From contig OX344764.1 of assembly GCA_947034895.1 (NCBI GenBank), positions 73,203,348-73,267,347 of the forward strand: a stretch of 64,000 nucleotides of DNA, written 5' to 3'. The notes below the pieces were generated by a model. The model was not told the origin of the DNA and searched no databases. It saw only the letters and a program-made list of their open reading frames with translations. Shown here one piece after another: positions 21,136 through 33,520 of the stretch. The translations under genes were made by a program, and so were the position numbers. The DNA is from Rhytidiadelphus loreus (taxonomy: Eukaryota; Streptophyta; Bryopsida; Hypnales; Hylocomiaceae). Position 1 is the stretch's first letter; every line of letters starts with the position of its first letter.

Positions 21136-21645
21136 ATCCACTATTCAAGCCTGCCGCGCCACGCGTCGTCATATACTGGCTTTTGAGGAGGACAAGGCTA
21201 TCTTCAATGCCCTTATCGCTCCAGGCCTTCGCAAAACTATGGTAGTTCGCCCACCACCGCCACAACCAGAGGTTGACATTATGGACTTGGACGAGGAAGA
21301 GGACGTACCTGCGCAACCGGTCAAGAAGACATCTCGATTCAGTAAGTTTTCCTTTGATCTTTTTGTTTGTTCACAAAGATTCATCAAACTCTCTTGTATT
21401 CTAATATCTTTTTCGCTAGACTGTGCAGGAAAGCCCAAGATGTAAAGTCCTGTCAGACTGTTCCTTTCTTCGCCAATGCGGCTTTTTTTCCTAGCCCTCC
21501 AAAACCATTTCAGCTACCTTGTTACGATGAGGCTATTTGTAGGGATTTTGTGACCCAAAACCCGAGACCCACTTCCAGAGCCTATTCAGTAGATCCTCGT
21601 GTACTTCAGTTCATAGATGATTGTGCTGTGGAGTCAGACTCGTAG
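21136..21645 (+). pseudogene. C-terminal exons (21136-21341, 21420-21645)
   Basis: STIQACRATRRHILAFEEDK follows motif I and ends the fold, matching the usual helix, (G)R-R-hydrophobic-I strand and acidic E-x-D (motifs I to III). An acidic Pro-rich linker (PPPPQPEVDIMDLDEEEDVP) precedes a GTAAGT donor. The last exon reads VKSCQTVPFFANAAFFPSPP and ends DDCAVESDS at TAG 21643-21645. Both junctions are off by one base relative to neighbouring frames, which I read as small indels. Confidence 0.55.
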
Positions 21646-22079
21646 ATATCAGATAGTGAGGATAGTTCGACTTCTGACTTGTGTATGTGAAGTCTTGATA
21701 TTTAGTAATCTGGATAGATGACGGGCATGTACTTGATTTATAGGATTCTTATTTTCTATTATATTGATATTTGAAGTTTTCTTCATGATCTATATGCACT
21801 GTGAAAACCAAATTTTCTTGTTGTACAACTTGTGGATTGTTTTAGCCCCCAATGCCAAAAAAAAAAATTGGCATTTACAAAATGAATTCTACACTCTAGG
21901 ATGCTTGTGTAGGACTTATTCCAACTATTGGGAATGTCTTGGACTGTTTTGAAATTCAAAAGGCAAGTTCCAGGCAAGATTTGCCCAACTGTGACTAATG
22001 CCCCTCAATAGTTGTGGAGGGATGGAATTGTCTAAGAGTTTTTGTGCATTTTCTTTACTATATGGGGCACCCACATGCA

Positions 22080-22285
22080 GTTCGCTTGTCCTCACATCTT
22101 GTAGATGAAGTTCGTAGGATGATCCGGTGTTCTCACTGTATTCATACAGTTCAATTTTGTTCGCTGGTCCTCACATCTTCTGGATGAAGTTGGTGGGATG
22201 ATCCGATGTTCTCACTATGTTGATGGAGTTTAATTTTGCTTGTTGGTCCTAGTTTCCTATAGATGAAGAGGGTAGGATGATTCTC
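22080..22285 (+). repeat. Tandem repeat, about 78-bp period, three copies
   Basis: Units start at about 22080, 22160 and 22237 and share TTCGCTGGTCCTCACATCTT, TGGATGAAG, AGGATGATCCG and TTCTCACT. The third copy is more diverged. The stretch 21646-22440 holds no other feature. Confidence 0.7.
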
Positions 22286-22439
22286 TTTCACCATAACCAC
22301 GTTCAACCCTTATCACCACACAAGCACGATTTTGTAAAAGTAGTGTCATGTTGTTTCTCGCAAATTGGAAAGCCGCCGATGAGAGGTCCAACAATTCTAA
22401 TGGCAGAGTCTATTGTTGAGGTAGGTAAATTATAATTCA

Positions 22440-22830
22440 TCTATAATTCTTCAACTGCTTGCATCCACATTTTTCATCCACTGTCATCCATAATTTTTCA
22501 TCCGCTAATATCTACACTTTTCATCAATTGTCATCTATATTTTTCATCCACTTCCATCCATATTTTTTTATCAACTTTCATCCCTATTTTCTCATCCACA
22601 TTCATCCCTATTTTTCATCCCCTGTCATCCATATTTTTCATCCATTATCATCCATATTTTTCATCTAATTCTTCCAATTCTTTTCATCCCTTTTTTCAAA
22701 CAACTTTCTTCCATTTCTTCCATAGAATTTCCGGAATTTCTGGAATTTATCAGAAATTTCATCCATTTTTCCATCAACTTTCATCCACTTTTCTATCCAT
22801 TTTTTCCCACTTCTTCGGTTTTCATTCTAA
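22440..22830 (+). repeat. Degenerate minisatellite, CATCCATATTTTTCATCCA type
   Basis: About a dozen units of 20-28 bp built from TTTTTCATCCA and TGTCATCCATA variants run from about 22460 to 22700, fading by 22830. The apparent open frame through it is a product of the repeat. Confidence 0.75.
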
Positions 22831-23016
22831 GATTTCAGCTCCCCGCTCACCAATCCCCGCTTCTTGCTCACCGCTCGCCGCTCGCTGCTCGCTCCCAAGC
22901 ATTCCCCATGCAAATGGGAGGGTGTAGTAAATGTAAGAATTGGGTAATTGATGACACTGGATTGTTCTACCTTAATATTTGACTTTTTGAAGTTTGCGTC
23001 AAAATAGAGATGTTAA

Positions 23017-23153
23017 CCCTAAAAGGAAAAAACCTATCACCGAGCTATTTTGCCAAAAATGATTTGATTCTATTAGTAGGTGCATTCTTTGTTTCTACAA
23101 TAATCTTGAATGTCATCTATTAGCCACTTTGGGGCCTCAACGTCCTTCTAGGG
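23017..23153. mobile_element. 137-bp TTAA-flanked MITE
   Basis: Ends are CCCTAAAAGGA and (reverse complement) CCCTAGAAGGA, flanked on both sides by TTAA (23013-23016 and 23154-23157). The TTAA duplication and CCC start match the piggyBac pattern. No coding capacity. Confidence 0.6.
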
Positions 23154-23157
23154 TTAA

Positions 23158-26100
23158 ATATGAATTTTCAAAAACTATTTATGTGGTTAAATTGTGCAAA
23201 AATATTTATTACTCTTTCACATATCAATTTAGAAATATTTAAGTTCAAAAATTCACCCAAATTTTCAATTTTAGTTTTAATACTTGAATTTTGGTTTGAT
23301 TGACTAAATCTATGAACATAAAACATTTTTTTATTTGTATTCAAAGTATTAAAATTTTCTATACATAGTGATTAATATACCAAAGGAAATTCTACCTTTA
23401 ACCCTTGGTATATTATTTATAGTGTATTAGAGTATTGATAGATATCTATAAGAAATGGTCAACAAATTATGATAGATAACAATTTTGTGCATTCAATAAT
23501 GCCCATCACCACCTTCTTAGAAGTTTTCATCTCCTCAAAAGTTTTCAATTAGATGAAAACTGACTTTAAAGAGGATGAATATTACATATGAGCGTGTAAC
23601 ATTTGGCAATTAATACTTAAACATTGAAGGATTCCTAATTTTAAGAAGGTCAATTCAACTAAATGGAATTATTTATGAATTGAATTATATTTCCAATGAG
23701 GCCATATTTTACATCATCAAAATTAATTGAAGAGCATTATATAATTGGTCACAAAATAAATCAAATTCAATTGAAATTTTTTCCACAAATGGTGTACTCG
23801 AATTGGCTCAAAAAAATCAAGGCATAGTGGTCCTTTAAAGGCCAAGTACTAAAATCAAGTACGTCCAAACAATGGTTTAATTCTATGGATTATTTTGGAT
23901 TAAAAAAATAATTGGGTCCATTTTATTTATTTACTTAAAACACATAGACAATTTCCATTGAAATGGGGAATTGGGTTCATTTTCAAGATTGCAATGCAAC
24001 ATGTGTGTTCCAATGACCAATTGTTGTGCTTGTTCTTGTAACAATAATGGCTCTTTTACATGCTAAAATTGACAAGCCACAATTTAACATTTGTATATGA
24101 AAAGCACTTCAGCATTTGTTCTATATACTTATAATAAAATACACAATGTATCATATTAATCCTAAATGTCTAAAGCCTTTTGTGAAATTCCAGGATTTTG
24201 CTTTAAATTGGACAAAATGCTAACATTTTGAGAAGTTATAATAATATTTTTGTGAATTGTAACCATACAAAATCAAAGTAGTCATATTAAAGATCACATG
24301 GGAAAAGAAAACACAACATTATCACTAATGGATTGAAAAATTATAATGCTTGATCATGAAGGTCGGTTAAAACTGTGAAATTCATTTAAAGTCTTCTAAT
24401 CTTCTTTTCACATGTCAAATCTAAAAAAATGGTTGTGAGAATGGTTGCCAAAAAAATACGAGGTTAAAGGGTATAACATGAGTACAACCCCAATTAATTT
24501 ATGGCTTCTCAAAATCTACTCTAAGATTTTTTTAAATGAATTTCTAATGTGATTTTTTCTCCAAGACCTAGCATATTTAAGACTCATTTCCAAGAGCCTT
24601 CAACACTAAAAAATCAAGCTTTGCAATGGACACCCCCGCACAAAATCTTTACATAAAGTTTGATGCTAAAGCTAGACTTCAAAAAGAATTTTTCAAAAAT
24701 ATAAGCTACTACAAATAGTAACTTGATAAGGTTTTATTGAACTTCAAAGTTTTGTCAAAACCAAAATTTGGTGCCTCAGGCATTTAGGGATTAACTAACC
24801 AATTACAAATGATGTGTTCAAAATTTTGACTAAACTTAGATTTGATAAGCCTAGCCTTGACAAAGTAGGATATTCCTTAACGAATATTTCAAAGGGCAAG
24901 AATAGTATTTATTTTCTTTGGTGGTGTATTAGACTTTCAATGCAAAGGTTTTGAATGCTTTGAAAACTTCTAAATAATTATAATTGTATGAAACTATAAA
25001 TATAGATAAATTTTGAAATCAAATTCTTAATTTGTTTTTAAATTGATTTTGAATTAAATATGAGCGATTTTGAGATAATTCTTTTTCTATGAGTTTACAA
25101 TCTAAAATTCTAACTACGGTGTCTTACAAGATATTTTTATTACTTGTGTGCATATCAAACTTGTTTTTGAAGGGACATTAAACTTTGAAGGTTTATGAAG
25201 TGTTACTTTGTTATGCTATTTGAACAATGGAATTTTTCAAAAGAGGGATTTTGATTATACATATTGTATACAAAATAGGAAACTAATACAAAAATCTTAG
25301 AAAATTTGAATGGATAAAAGTAGATTTGTCAAGTCGTATGACACATTTGTGCTTGAAAGGATGAGAAAAAAATGAATTGCTTAGGGGGGTATGAGTAGGT
25401 GTTAATTCCTACTTGAGCAAAAATAAATTTCTAAAATAGAAGATTTATTGTTAGAACAATGAATTGATCTAAATTTTGCAAAGAATATTGTTTTCTTCTA
25501 GATAAAAATTTGCCATAATACTTGATAACCAAGTTTTTTTGTCTCGTCTCTATGTGAATCATGTCCTACCACAACCAAGTAATATAATTGAATTACTTTG
25601 AAGGCTTAGATCCTGATTTTTTTTTGTTTCTAGTACACAAAGTTTGCTGGAGGATGGTAAATTGAAGCACAATCTAGTCACAATATCTTGTGGGTAGAGA
25701 CATCCCTTCATTTTGGGGCTAAATATTGCCATATTTCAATAAATAAAATTGATCTCTCTATAGGTGTTTAGAAATGCTAAGGTGAAAAATGTATATATTA
25801 GCCCCACTATACTAAAAATAACTACTGAATTTCGCCAAATTTGAATAGTAGCCAGAAAGAAAACAAAAAAAAATTCCAAAATTTTCCAAAATTGGTAGCT
25901 TCAATAAAATTTAAGAGACACCGCAACTAAATACAAAAATAGAAAAGAAAAATTGAGCGGGAAAAGAATGGTGGCTAAGGCTCGTGTTAGGACAACATTT
26001 CATTTTGAGCATTTTCCTCTTCAAAAGCTATACAAATTGTTTAAAGGAAATATTCTACGATAAACTCCTCATTTCCATAATGAATAAAACTACTAAAATA

Positions 26101-26204
26101 TTATTTTATTTTGCTAATATTGCTACATTTTCATTGATTACAAACTTTTGGATAAAGAAAATCCCTTTCATATACGTTCTATTGTAATTGTTTTAGCTTG
26201 GTCA
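23158..26204. other. AT-rich intergenic stretch
   Basis: No gene or confident repeat is seen. Isolated motifs such as TTTAACCCTTGG at about 23397 and TTTAGGGATTAA at about 24783 resemble ends of the TTAA-flanked families, so an old element may occupy part of this stretch. Confidence 0.35.
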
Positions 26205-27625
26205 CTTCAAAAGAATTCTTAAAATATCACTTTTTTAAGAAATAAAAATTTGAAATTGATTCTCTAGATTTGTGTATATGTGGAAAACTTTGAATCATTC
26301 CATTTTGATTAATGAGATGAAAGTTATGAGGAGTTTTAGTTTGCAAATAGTTATGGAATTTCTACTCTAAAATAAACTTTGAAGTCCTTTATTTAACTCA
26401 ATTTTCAATATTTTTTGAAAAAAAATCAAATCATAGGATGTAGATTGTTTATTACAACATTACAACCACTGGGGTTGGCATTTTTCAAGTCCATAACTAA
26501 ATTCTTAACTATTTTTATCCTATATGTTGTACAATTCCAAATGATCTGAAAATTTTCAAACATGTAGTTAATCCCTAAAAGACCAACCTTCAATTTTTGG
26601 CAACATGGAGATTTTGGGCAAGTACACGTGATTAGAGATTTGCGTATTTTACGTTGAAATTTCAATAGAAGGTGTGAATGAGGAATATCTTTTATACGCA
26701 CTAAATTTCATAACATTTGGAAATATGAGTAAAAAATTATTTCCTACTATGTTACTTTTTTTCTCAGTTGGGCAGTCTAGGCAAATCAGAAAAAATCACT
26801 TTTTTCATAAACAAAAATTTGAAATTGGATTTCTAGAGTTTATATATACACGTAAAGCTTTGAATCATTCCATTTTGATCAATGAGTCAAAAGTTACAAG
26901 GAATTTTGGTTTGCCAGCTACTTCTTTCTACTTACAATTTTTTTCCTATATGTTGCACAATTCCAAATGATGTGAAAATTTTTAAGCATGTAGCCAACTT
27001 GTCTAGGACAAAAAATTCAAAGAAGCACCACCATTTTGGACATTTTTTTCATAGAAAAGTGAGCTTGTGAGACATAGCTGCCTTGTTTTTCGCAGGGCCA
27101 AAAATTTGATTTCAATGAATTTGAATGCTTTATATCTTGCAATTCATGCGGTGGGAATTTCTGAAACTTTTTCTACATCTTTTCTAACCAGGGTAATACA
27201 AGATCCTACGGTTACATGTGTCCCAAAATGATTTTTTTTTCTTCTAAAAGTTGGAACTTGTACTAGAAATGGCAGTTTGGAAGTGTTTTTGGTGAATACA
27301 TAGTCAAGGAACTTTAGGGGTTAACTTGCCTCGAAGAATGAACCCAAAGAAGCACCACCATTTTGGACATTCTTCATACAAATGTAACCTTGTGAAGTGC
27401 AACTGCCTGGTTTTTTGTAGGGGCCAAAAAAAGGATTTTTGTCACTTCCAATGCTAATATTTTGCAATCTACATAGTGAAAATTTCTGAAATTTTTTCAA
27501 CATCTTTTCAAACCATTGTACTCCAAGATCCTATGATTACATGTGTCCAAAAATGATTTTTTTTTCTAGAATTTGGTACTTGTACTACAAATGGCAGTTT
27601 TGGAGCATTTCTAGTGAAAACATAA
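26205..27625. mobile_element. Family A element fragment, split by a nested copy
   Basis: About 26205-26571 and 27321-27625 are collinear with the inside of the family A copy at 28851-29815. Shared strings include TTACAACATTACAACCA, ACCACCATTTTGGACATT and GATCCTATGATTACATGTGT. The two parts are separated exactly by the inner element 26572-27320 and its TTAA duplication. The outer copy lacks both termini. Confidence 0.7.
26572..27320. mobile_element. Family A TTAA-flanked element, nested, 749 bp
   Basis: It starts TCCCTAAAAGACC and ends TTTAGGGG, with TTAA at 26568-26571 and 27321-27324. Removing the element plus one TTAA rejoins CATGTAG-TTAA-CTTG, which matches CATGTAGCCAACTTG in other copies. 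This shows the target duplication is TTAA. The inside matches the left part of the 28851 copy, with internal deletion. The right end carries the conserved string GTGAAWACATAGTC. Confidence 0.75.
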
Positions 27626-27692
27626 GTAAAAAGATAGGATGATCCAAACTAAATCAACCTTAGCCCCAACTATGACCCCTACATTTGGACGC

Positions 27693-27982
27693 CATTAGAG
27701 GAGTTTTCGGCCCCCTGGAGGGCCGTTTCAAGCAGCTGCGGGGGAACTGTCCCCCTGCAGTTTTTCGGGGAATGGCTGTTCCCGATAAAAAAATTTCAAA
27801 AAATAAAAAATAAAAAAAAGAGTTTTACTCTTGAAATGCAAAAATAAACAGAAAAAAAAAATTATTTTTTCCCAACGTGGAAGTCGCCATTCCACGTCAG
27901 CAAGCTGCTGCGGCCCCCTGCGAACGAGTTCCCGCAGTCTGGGAACTCACAGCTCTCCAGGGGGCTGAAATCTCCTCTAATG
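27693..27982. mobile_element. GC-rich-ended MITE, 290 bp
   Basis: Terminal inverted repeats are CATTAGAGGAGTTTTCGGCC and CATTAGAGGAGATTTCAGCC, followed in both by CCCTGGAG. The GC-rich arms enclose an A-rich centre, and the inner arms also pair (GTTCCCGC/GCGGGGGAAC-like). A second copy is at 48374-48656. Superfamily not assigned. Confidence 0.75.
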
Positions 27983-28846
27983 AATTCACTCACATGACAA
28001 AAGAATTCGATCACTAGTTTCCCTACAATCTCAAAAGATTCTTTTGCATTAACACTGCAAATTAAAGAGTTAGAAATGAATTATGAAAGCCATGTTAACA
28101 TCCAAAATGACAAGAATAATAGGATCATCTTCATCAATCAGTCCAGCAGGATCACAACTTGAAATTGAAGTCAAATTCCATGGGATCCCCTTCTTAACAA
28201 CATCCATCCTGCCACAAGATGCTCCTCCTCCTCGGAAGATGAAACGCCAACAGGACCATTTCAACCCTTTCCACCACACACACTCCTCCCGCGCAAACTC
28301 GCTACCACTAAGGTAGGATGCCCTAAAAGCGACCATTTAAGAGCTGGTCTGCCTTTTTTGTAGGCTGAAGTGGACAAAATTATTTTTCTATCATTTTTCA
28401 GAGAAAGAAAAATGGATGCGGAATCTTCCACAAGTGGTTTTATATTTTTCCAAGCATTTTTGAATTAGTTACAAAATTTCAAAGATTCTGGACATAGGCA
28501 CCTATTTGTGACTATAGGTCTCCCAAAATCTGTCCCTTGCAACTTGTAAAGCAATGTGTGAAAATCAGAGATAATGATTGGCTCTTACAATAGAAAAACA
28601 ATTTTTCTTTGGTGGATTCAATTGCAATACTGGTCCATTTAAGGATCACCCCATCTCCATTCTCCACCTAAAAATAGGGGCGGTTTGAAGAAGATGGGCG
28701 CTTTTAGAACACACTACCTTAATGATCTCCAATTTCTCTAGACACAAACTCCATCGAGAATCACAGGCTCTTACTACTCAACTCAGCGGTGTACAAAATT
28801 AATTGCAAAATTGCAAAAAACAAACACACACACAATTGACTTCACT
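27983..28846. other. Intergenic stretch, no supported gene
   Basis: An open frame at 28083-28316 has a fairly balanced composition (MKAMLTSKMTRIIGSSSS and on, ending in a His/Pro-rich part) but no recognisable family or splice context. A short pyrimidine and CA-rich segment lies near 28790-28830. Confidence 0.3.
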
Positions 28847-28850
28847 TTAA

Positions 28851-29815
28851 CCCCTAAATGTCCAAACAACATTTTTTTGGTAACATAGCGATTTTGGGCA
28901 GCTCACTACAGATGGAGTTTTTCTTGTTTTTTCTTTGAAAATTTCATACAATATGGGGACAAGGAGTAGCTTTAAGGCCCAACAATTTTCATAACTTTTG
29001 AATAATGGTTCAAAAGTTATTGCATGATATGTAATTTTCAGTGTTCAACGGGCAGACCGGGCAAAAAAAAAAACTTCTTTGAAAATCACTTTTAATAGAA
29101 ATTAAAATTTGAAATTAATTCTTTAGATTTTTATATATGTGGTAAGCTTTTAATCATCCCATTTTGAATAACGAGATGAAAGTTATGAGGGATTTTAGTT
29201 TGTGGTAGTTTGTAGGTAGTTATGGAATCTCTACTCTAAAATAAACTTTTGAAGTCCTTTATTTAACTCTATTTTAAATATTTTTGAAAAAATAAAATAA
29301 AAAAGGTGTATATTGTTTATTACAACATTACAACCATTGGGATTGGCATTTTTCAATTCTATAAATAAATTGTTAACAATTTAGTATTTTTTAATCATTC
29401 TCTACTTCTTTCTACTTACTATTTTTTTTCCTATATGTTGTACAATTCCAAATGATCTAAAACTTTTCAAGCATGTAGCCAACTTGACTTACTTGAGGAA
29501 TGAATCCAAAGAGTAACCACCATTTTGGACATTTTTTCATACAAATGTGACCTTGTGAAGTCAGCAGCTGCTCGTATTTTCACAGGGCCCCCAAACGGAT
29601 TTTTGTCACTTCAAACGTTAATATCTTGCAATCTACACGGTGGAAAATTCTGAAATTTTTTCCACATCTTTTCTAACTATTTTACTACAAGATCCTACGG
29701 TTACATTTGTCCGAAAATGCTTTTCATGTAAAATTTGATGCTTGTAAATGCAAGGGCAGTTTGGGAGCAGTTTTGGAACAGTTTTGGTGAAAACATAGTC
29801 TCTGATGTTTAGGGG
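28851..29815. mobile_element. Family A TTAA-flanked element, 965 bp
   Basis: Starts CCCCTAAATGTCC, ends GATGTTTAGGGG, with TTAA on both sides (28847-28850 and 29816-29819). Terminal match is about 8-9 bp. No coding sequence. The copy at 42701-43633 is the same element in opposite orientation, and 26.2-27.6 kb holds two more. A non-autonomous element is inferred; TTAA targeting and CCCY termini fit the piggyBac superfamily. Confidence 0.7.
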
Positions 29816-29923
29816 TTAAATAGTCGAATTTCCACAACATACCCATTAAAATATAAGTTATCTAGAAGATTACTAATAAGCCCATTACTAATAATAAGTT
29901 TTTATGGAATTGGAAGCACAGGT

Positions 29924-29924
29924 G

Positions 29925-29960
<36 letters not shown>
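29924..29960 (+). repeat. (CCTG)n microsatellite, 9 units
   Basis: Nine perfect TGCC/CCTG units. The same unit recurs in short runs at about 57430 and 57740-57775 upstream of the MATE gene. Confidence 0.95.
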
Positions 29961-32900
29961 ATGGTTATCCAGATAGATAGCATGGCCAGTGCTCTTTTTA
30001 CCTTAAGTACTGATCCCATGAAAGGGGGAGGGACATTCTCAACGCAAAGGACCTTGGCATTTTCAGCGACCAAATCTTAGAATGCAGGGTTTACTAGATT
30101 GATCAACTGGCAATTCCGTTACACTGCCTGCCACCCCTTTACGAGGGCCTGAAGATGCAGGTTTGCATGCTCCGTTTTTCTTCCTTCCTTCCTTTTCTTT
30201 CTTTTTCATGGAATCATCGGGTACTGAATTCCCATCGATCTGATGAGCCTATTTCACCTCGTAACGTCCCGATGGATGACAGAGAATCCTTCTACGTAGG
30301 ACAGACATGCAGATGTTTATCACCATGGAAGTTTGTGTGAAAAGGGGAGGTCTTGCAGAAGAGAGAGAGAGGTTGACCTCCAATGAGTGCTCTTCGGGTT
30401 TTTTCAAGCAAAATTATGGGGCAGAGGGTACTTACCAATAAAGTGGATGGTTTCCACAATGTAGGATGCTAAACCCGTCCCATGAAGTGGGACCTGCAGC
30501 GAGAAAACGCAAGAATTTTACCCAGGAGGGAAAACGCAAGAATTTTACCTAGGAGGGAAACGCAGGGAATTTTATTTTTAACACATGAAAAATGAATTAA
30601 ATAAAATAAATAAATAAATTGAATTTTGAATTCATATTTGCAATCAGAGACTCCTAATTAGTTTGGTTAGATCAAGAACATATCCTAAACATGGTACAAA
30701 ATAGGGGGTAGCGTTTTACTTTTATCCAAGAGAACATGTGTTTTCACTGTGTTGGTCCCACTTTGTGAGACAAATTTAGCGTCTTGCTTCCACAAATGAA
30801 TGATCAACTTGGTGTTCTGAGGTTTAAATGTAGTAAAGAAATTATGAGGTTAACCCATGTTACAAGCCTCGTAAATTGAAAGTGCTGACTAGGATAAAGT
30901 ATGGTGCTAAAATCAACCTTCTAATAAGAGGCTAGAGTGACATTGGGCAACTTTGGTGTAGTAAGAAAAAATACGAGGAGAATTTTCATTGGAAGACAAA
31001 ATCTGGAAAAGATGAAGATGAGACTTTATAACATAATTTTTAAGAGCTTTGGGGAGGGGGAGGGAAGCATGTAGCTTTTTTATATTTATATTCACTAGAG
31101 AAATCAAAATAATAGTCTTTGAGTTCTTAAAATGGTTTCTATCATTCACCTTAAATGGACACCCTAGAATTTATGAAGCAACATCTATTCTTTCTTGATG
31201 TCTCACCAAACTTTTGATACCATCCTTCCTTGTTGAAAGAACAAAATTTTGAAGCCAACACTTTTGTACCTACTTTAAACTCTACATAACTATCTTTGTT
31301 TACACCATGAATGTGTTCGAATGAAGCTTCTTGTGATGAACAAACCATTAAAGCAACTCAATCTGACTCTTTTATTTATTTTTGTAGGATTTATTTGAAG
31401 AGTAGAGTTCTAATACCTTTTTACTTAGAATAAAAAAGGAGTGACATTGTGACAAATTTCTTGACTTGGAGCTCATAGGTCTTCAAAATCAAAATGGACA
31501 ACATCATATCTAGTGTGACTACAACCACTCATCACTTTAACATCATTTTAACATTGAAATGACATACCTCAAATTCTATGATGATTGTATTCAAAACTTT
31601 CCAAAATCAAAATTATTGCTTTAGTACATGATGCAAGTTTATATAGACTACCCAAACATCAATTACTCATTGATTAAGTGATCTATCAAGTTTATAAACA
31701 AGACCCCTTCAACTTTCAAGCTTGCAAATTAAACCACAAATTTATATTTCAAGTTTTTTTTAGCTTATCTTCATATCCAAGAATCCTATGTCACTTGTGT
31801 ATATAGAATTCACTTGTATACTAAAATGCATTGAAAATTCAACTATTGAATGTCCTAAATTCAACAAAATAAGTAAAGTATATGATCTTTAAAGAATTTC
31901 AATCCTCACCGTCTTCCAAAATATTGTTGAAATATGACACTCCTAGCTTGAAATTAGTTTAGTAATAAAGGTTGAACAAAGTTTCTGAAATGAGTTTCCA
32001 AAAATAAATGACCAAAGTCCTCAAAGTATTTAGAAATACATGGATGATAAAGTAAACGATGACATTAGATGTCAACAACAACATTGAAAGTTTAAGTATG
32101 ATCAAGTTGTCAACTATCCAAATTTTGGAAAAAATACAAATTTTGATTTGGGAAGTTTATAGCTTGTCATGGTATTATATGGACTTGTATTGATATTCCA
32201 ACAAAAATTCAATATCATGGATTGAAGTATGTGAGGTCACAATATCATATATTTTGTATTAAATTTTCATTTTGCAATTTAGTCACTGTACTCATATCCC
32301 ACAGGAAATCAATATCCTTCATGTCAAAGGGAAAGAATGTTAGTATTCAAGATTATAGGTTATGCATCTCAAAGAGGATTAAAGTTGCCATTCCCCCATG
32401 CAACTTGCAGACGATTGCATCCATGTATTTTTTTCCCAATAGAATGCAAATATACAGTGTTTTGCAAAATCAATGTTGTATAACAAAAAAATGAATGGAT
32501 TGTGTAGAGAAACATTTGCTACAAAAACAAAAATCATCATAATAGACTTGACTTGCTTATCTATATGTAGCAAAATATGGCAAGTTATTTGGAGGTTCCA
32601 TACTTCCATCTACATTTGGTGCTCTAAAAAAGTCACCTTATATTTGCAAACCCATTGTTTGGGTATAAATTTTGTGTATATAAGATTTTATGAAATCATA
32701 TTGCAAAATTTAAAAATAACAATTATTTTACACTAATACACAAATATTATTCTTTATTGGATGAGCCTTTAAAGAGATATTTATCCTTAAATTAATTAAC
32801 ATTCTAAATTTAAATGTATAGATTAATACCTATTGAAAATCATATGAACCACTCAATTATGAATAATGACAGAGGTGAAAATTACAAGGCTTGAGTTTTA

Positions 32901-33520
32901 TTTTGTGGGCAATGAAGGTAGAAAAAAATATAAAGTTGTTTTCTAAACTCAATTTAGGATATTTTCAAATAAAAAAAATATAGGGATATGTATTTTTTAC
33001 TATAAAATCTCACCACTAGGATTAATAATTCCCAATATCTTGTAAAAATATCAGTGATTTACTTATTTTCTTTCATCCAATACCATTTTATACTTTATAA
33101 ATTTTTTAATGATGAATACAAAAAAAAAATACATTTTCAAAATACATTTCCATTAATACATTTCTAAAATATTGGCTAAATTTCAAAAGTTCAATAAATA
33201 TGTATTTTTTTCTAAAAATGTTGAAATACAAAACTTCACCTTAAGGAAGGGCTAGCAAAAACTACTTTCTGAAGTTTAGGCACCTTCAACTTTTAATTGA
33301 TGAATGTTTTGACTCTAAATTTTGGGAGGATGTATTTGAACAAGTAAATTAAAGGATCCTATGGTTGGATTTGATAGAGAATAAACATACATGAAGATTT
33401 TTGCCTTACTTTGGATACAATAATTTGAAGCAATCATGGGTCTCGAAACTCTATAGTATTTGAGAGGTTACATTAATGCAAATAAAAAGTAATACTAAAG
33501 GAATGTTCCTACCTAGCGTT
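29961..33520. other. Intergenic stretch, no supported gene
   Basis: At about 30494-30565 a unit of roughly 30 bp (GAAAACGCAAGAATTTTACC-(C/T)AGGAGG) occurs twice plus a partial third. A CTTCC run lies at about 30180-30205. Otherwise only AT-rich sequence with short chance open frames. Confidence 0.4.

Larger units (their letters stand above)
9929..21645 (+). pseudogene. ParB-like / DNA methyltransferase-like multi-exon gene, decayed
   Basis: About 13 exons can be traced by canonical splice sites and phase: 9929-10018, 11412-11510, 11948-12606, 12716-12905, 13006-13199, 13290-13509, 13646-13881, 14411-15086, 15256-15488, 20581-20680, 20763-21036, 21136-21341 and 21420-21645. Order of parts: low-complexity N-terminus, ParB-like domain, helical region, Lys/Glu coiled coil with basic KKGTKRK stretch, then a methyltransferase-like fold with motif IV before motif I (beta-class order). 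Bacterial and phage enzymes fuse ParB-like and methyltransferase modules in the same order. Inactivating lesions: TGA 12566, TGA 13039, frameshift about 13085-13098, TAA 13398, frameshift about 13445-13460, phase break at 21036/21136 and frame break near 21420-21440. The 5.1-kb intron is filled with repeats. Exons stay easy to read, so decay is recent. Function of the intact family is unknown to me. Confidence 0.65.

Noticed and set aside
22459..22668. Phe/His/Ser-rich open frame
   Set aside because: Produced by the TTTTTCATCCA minisatellite.
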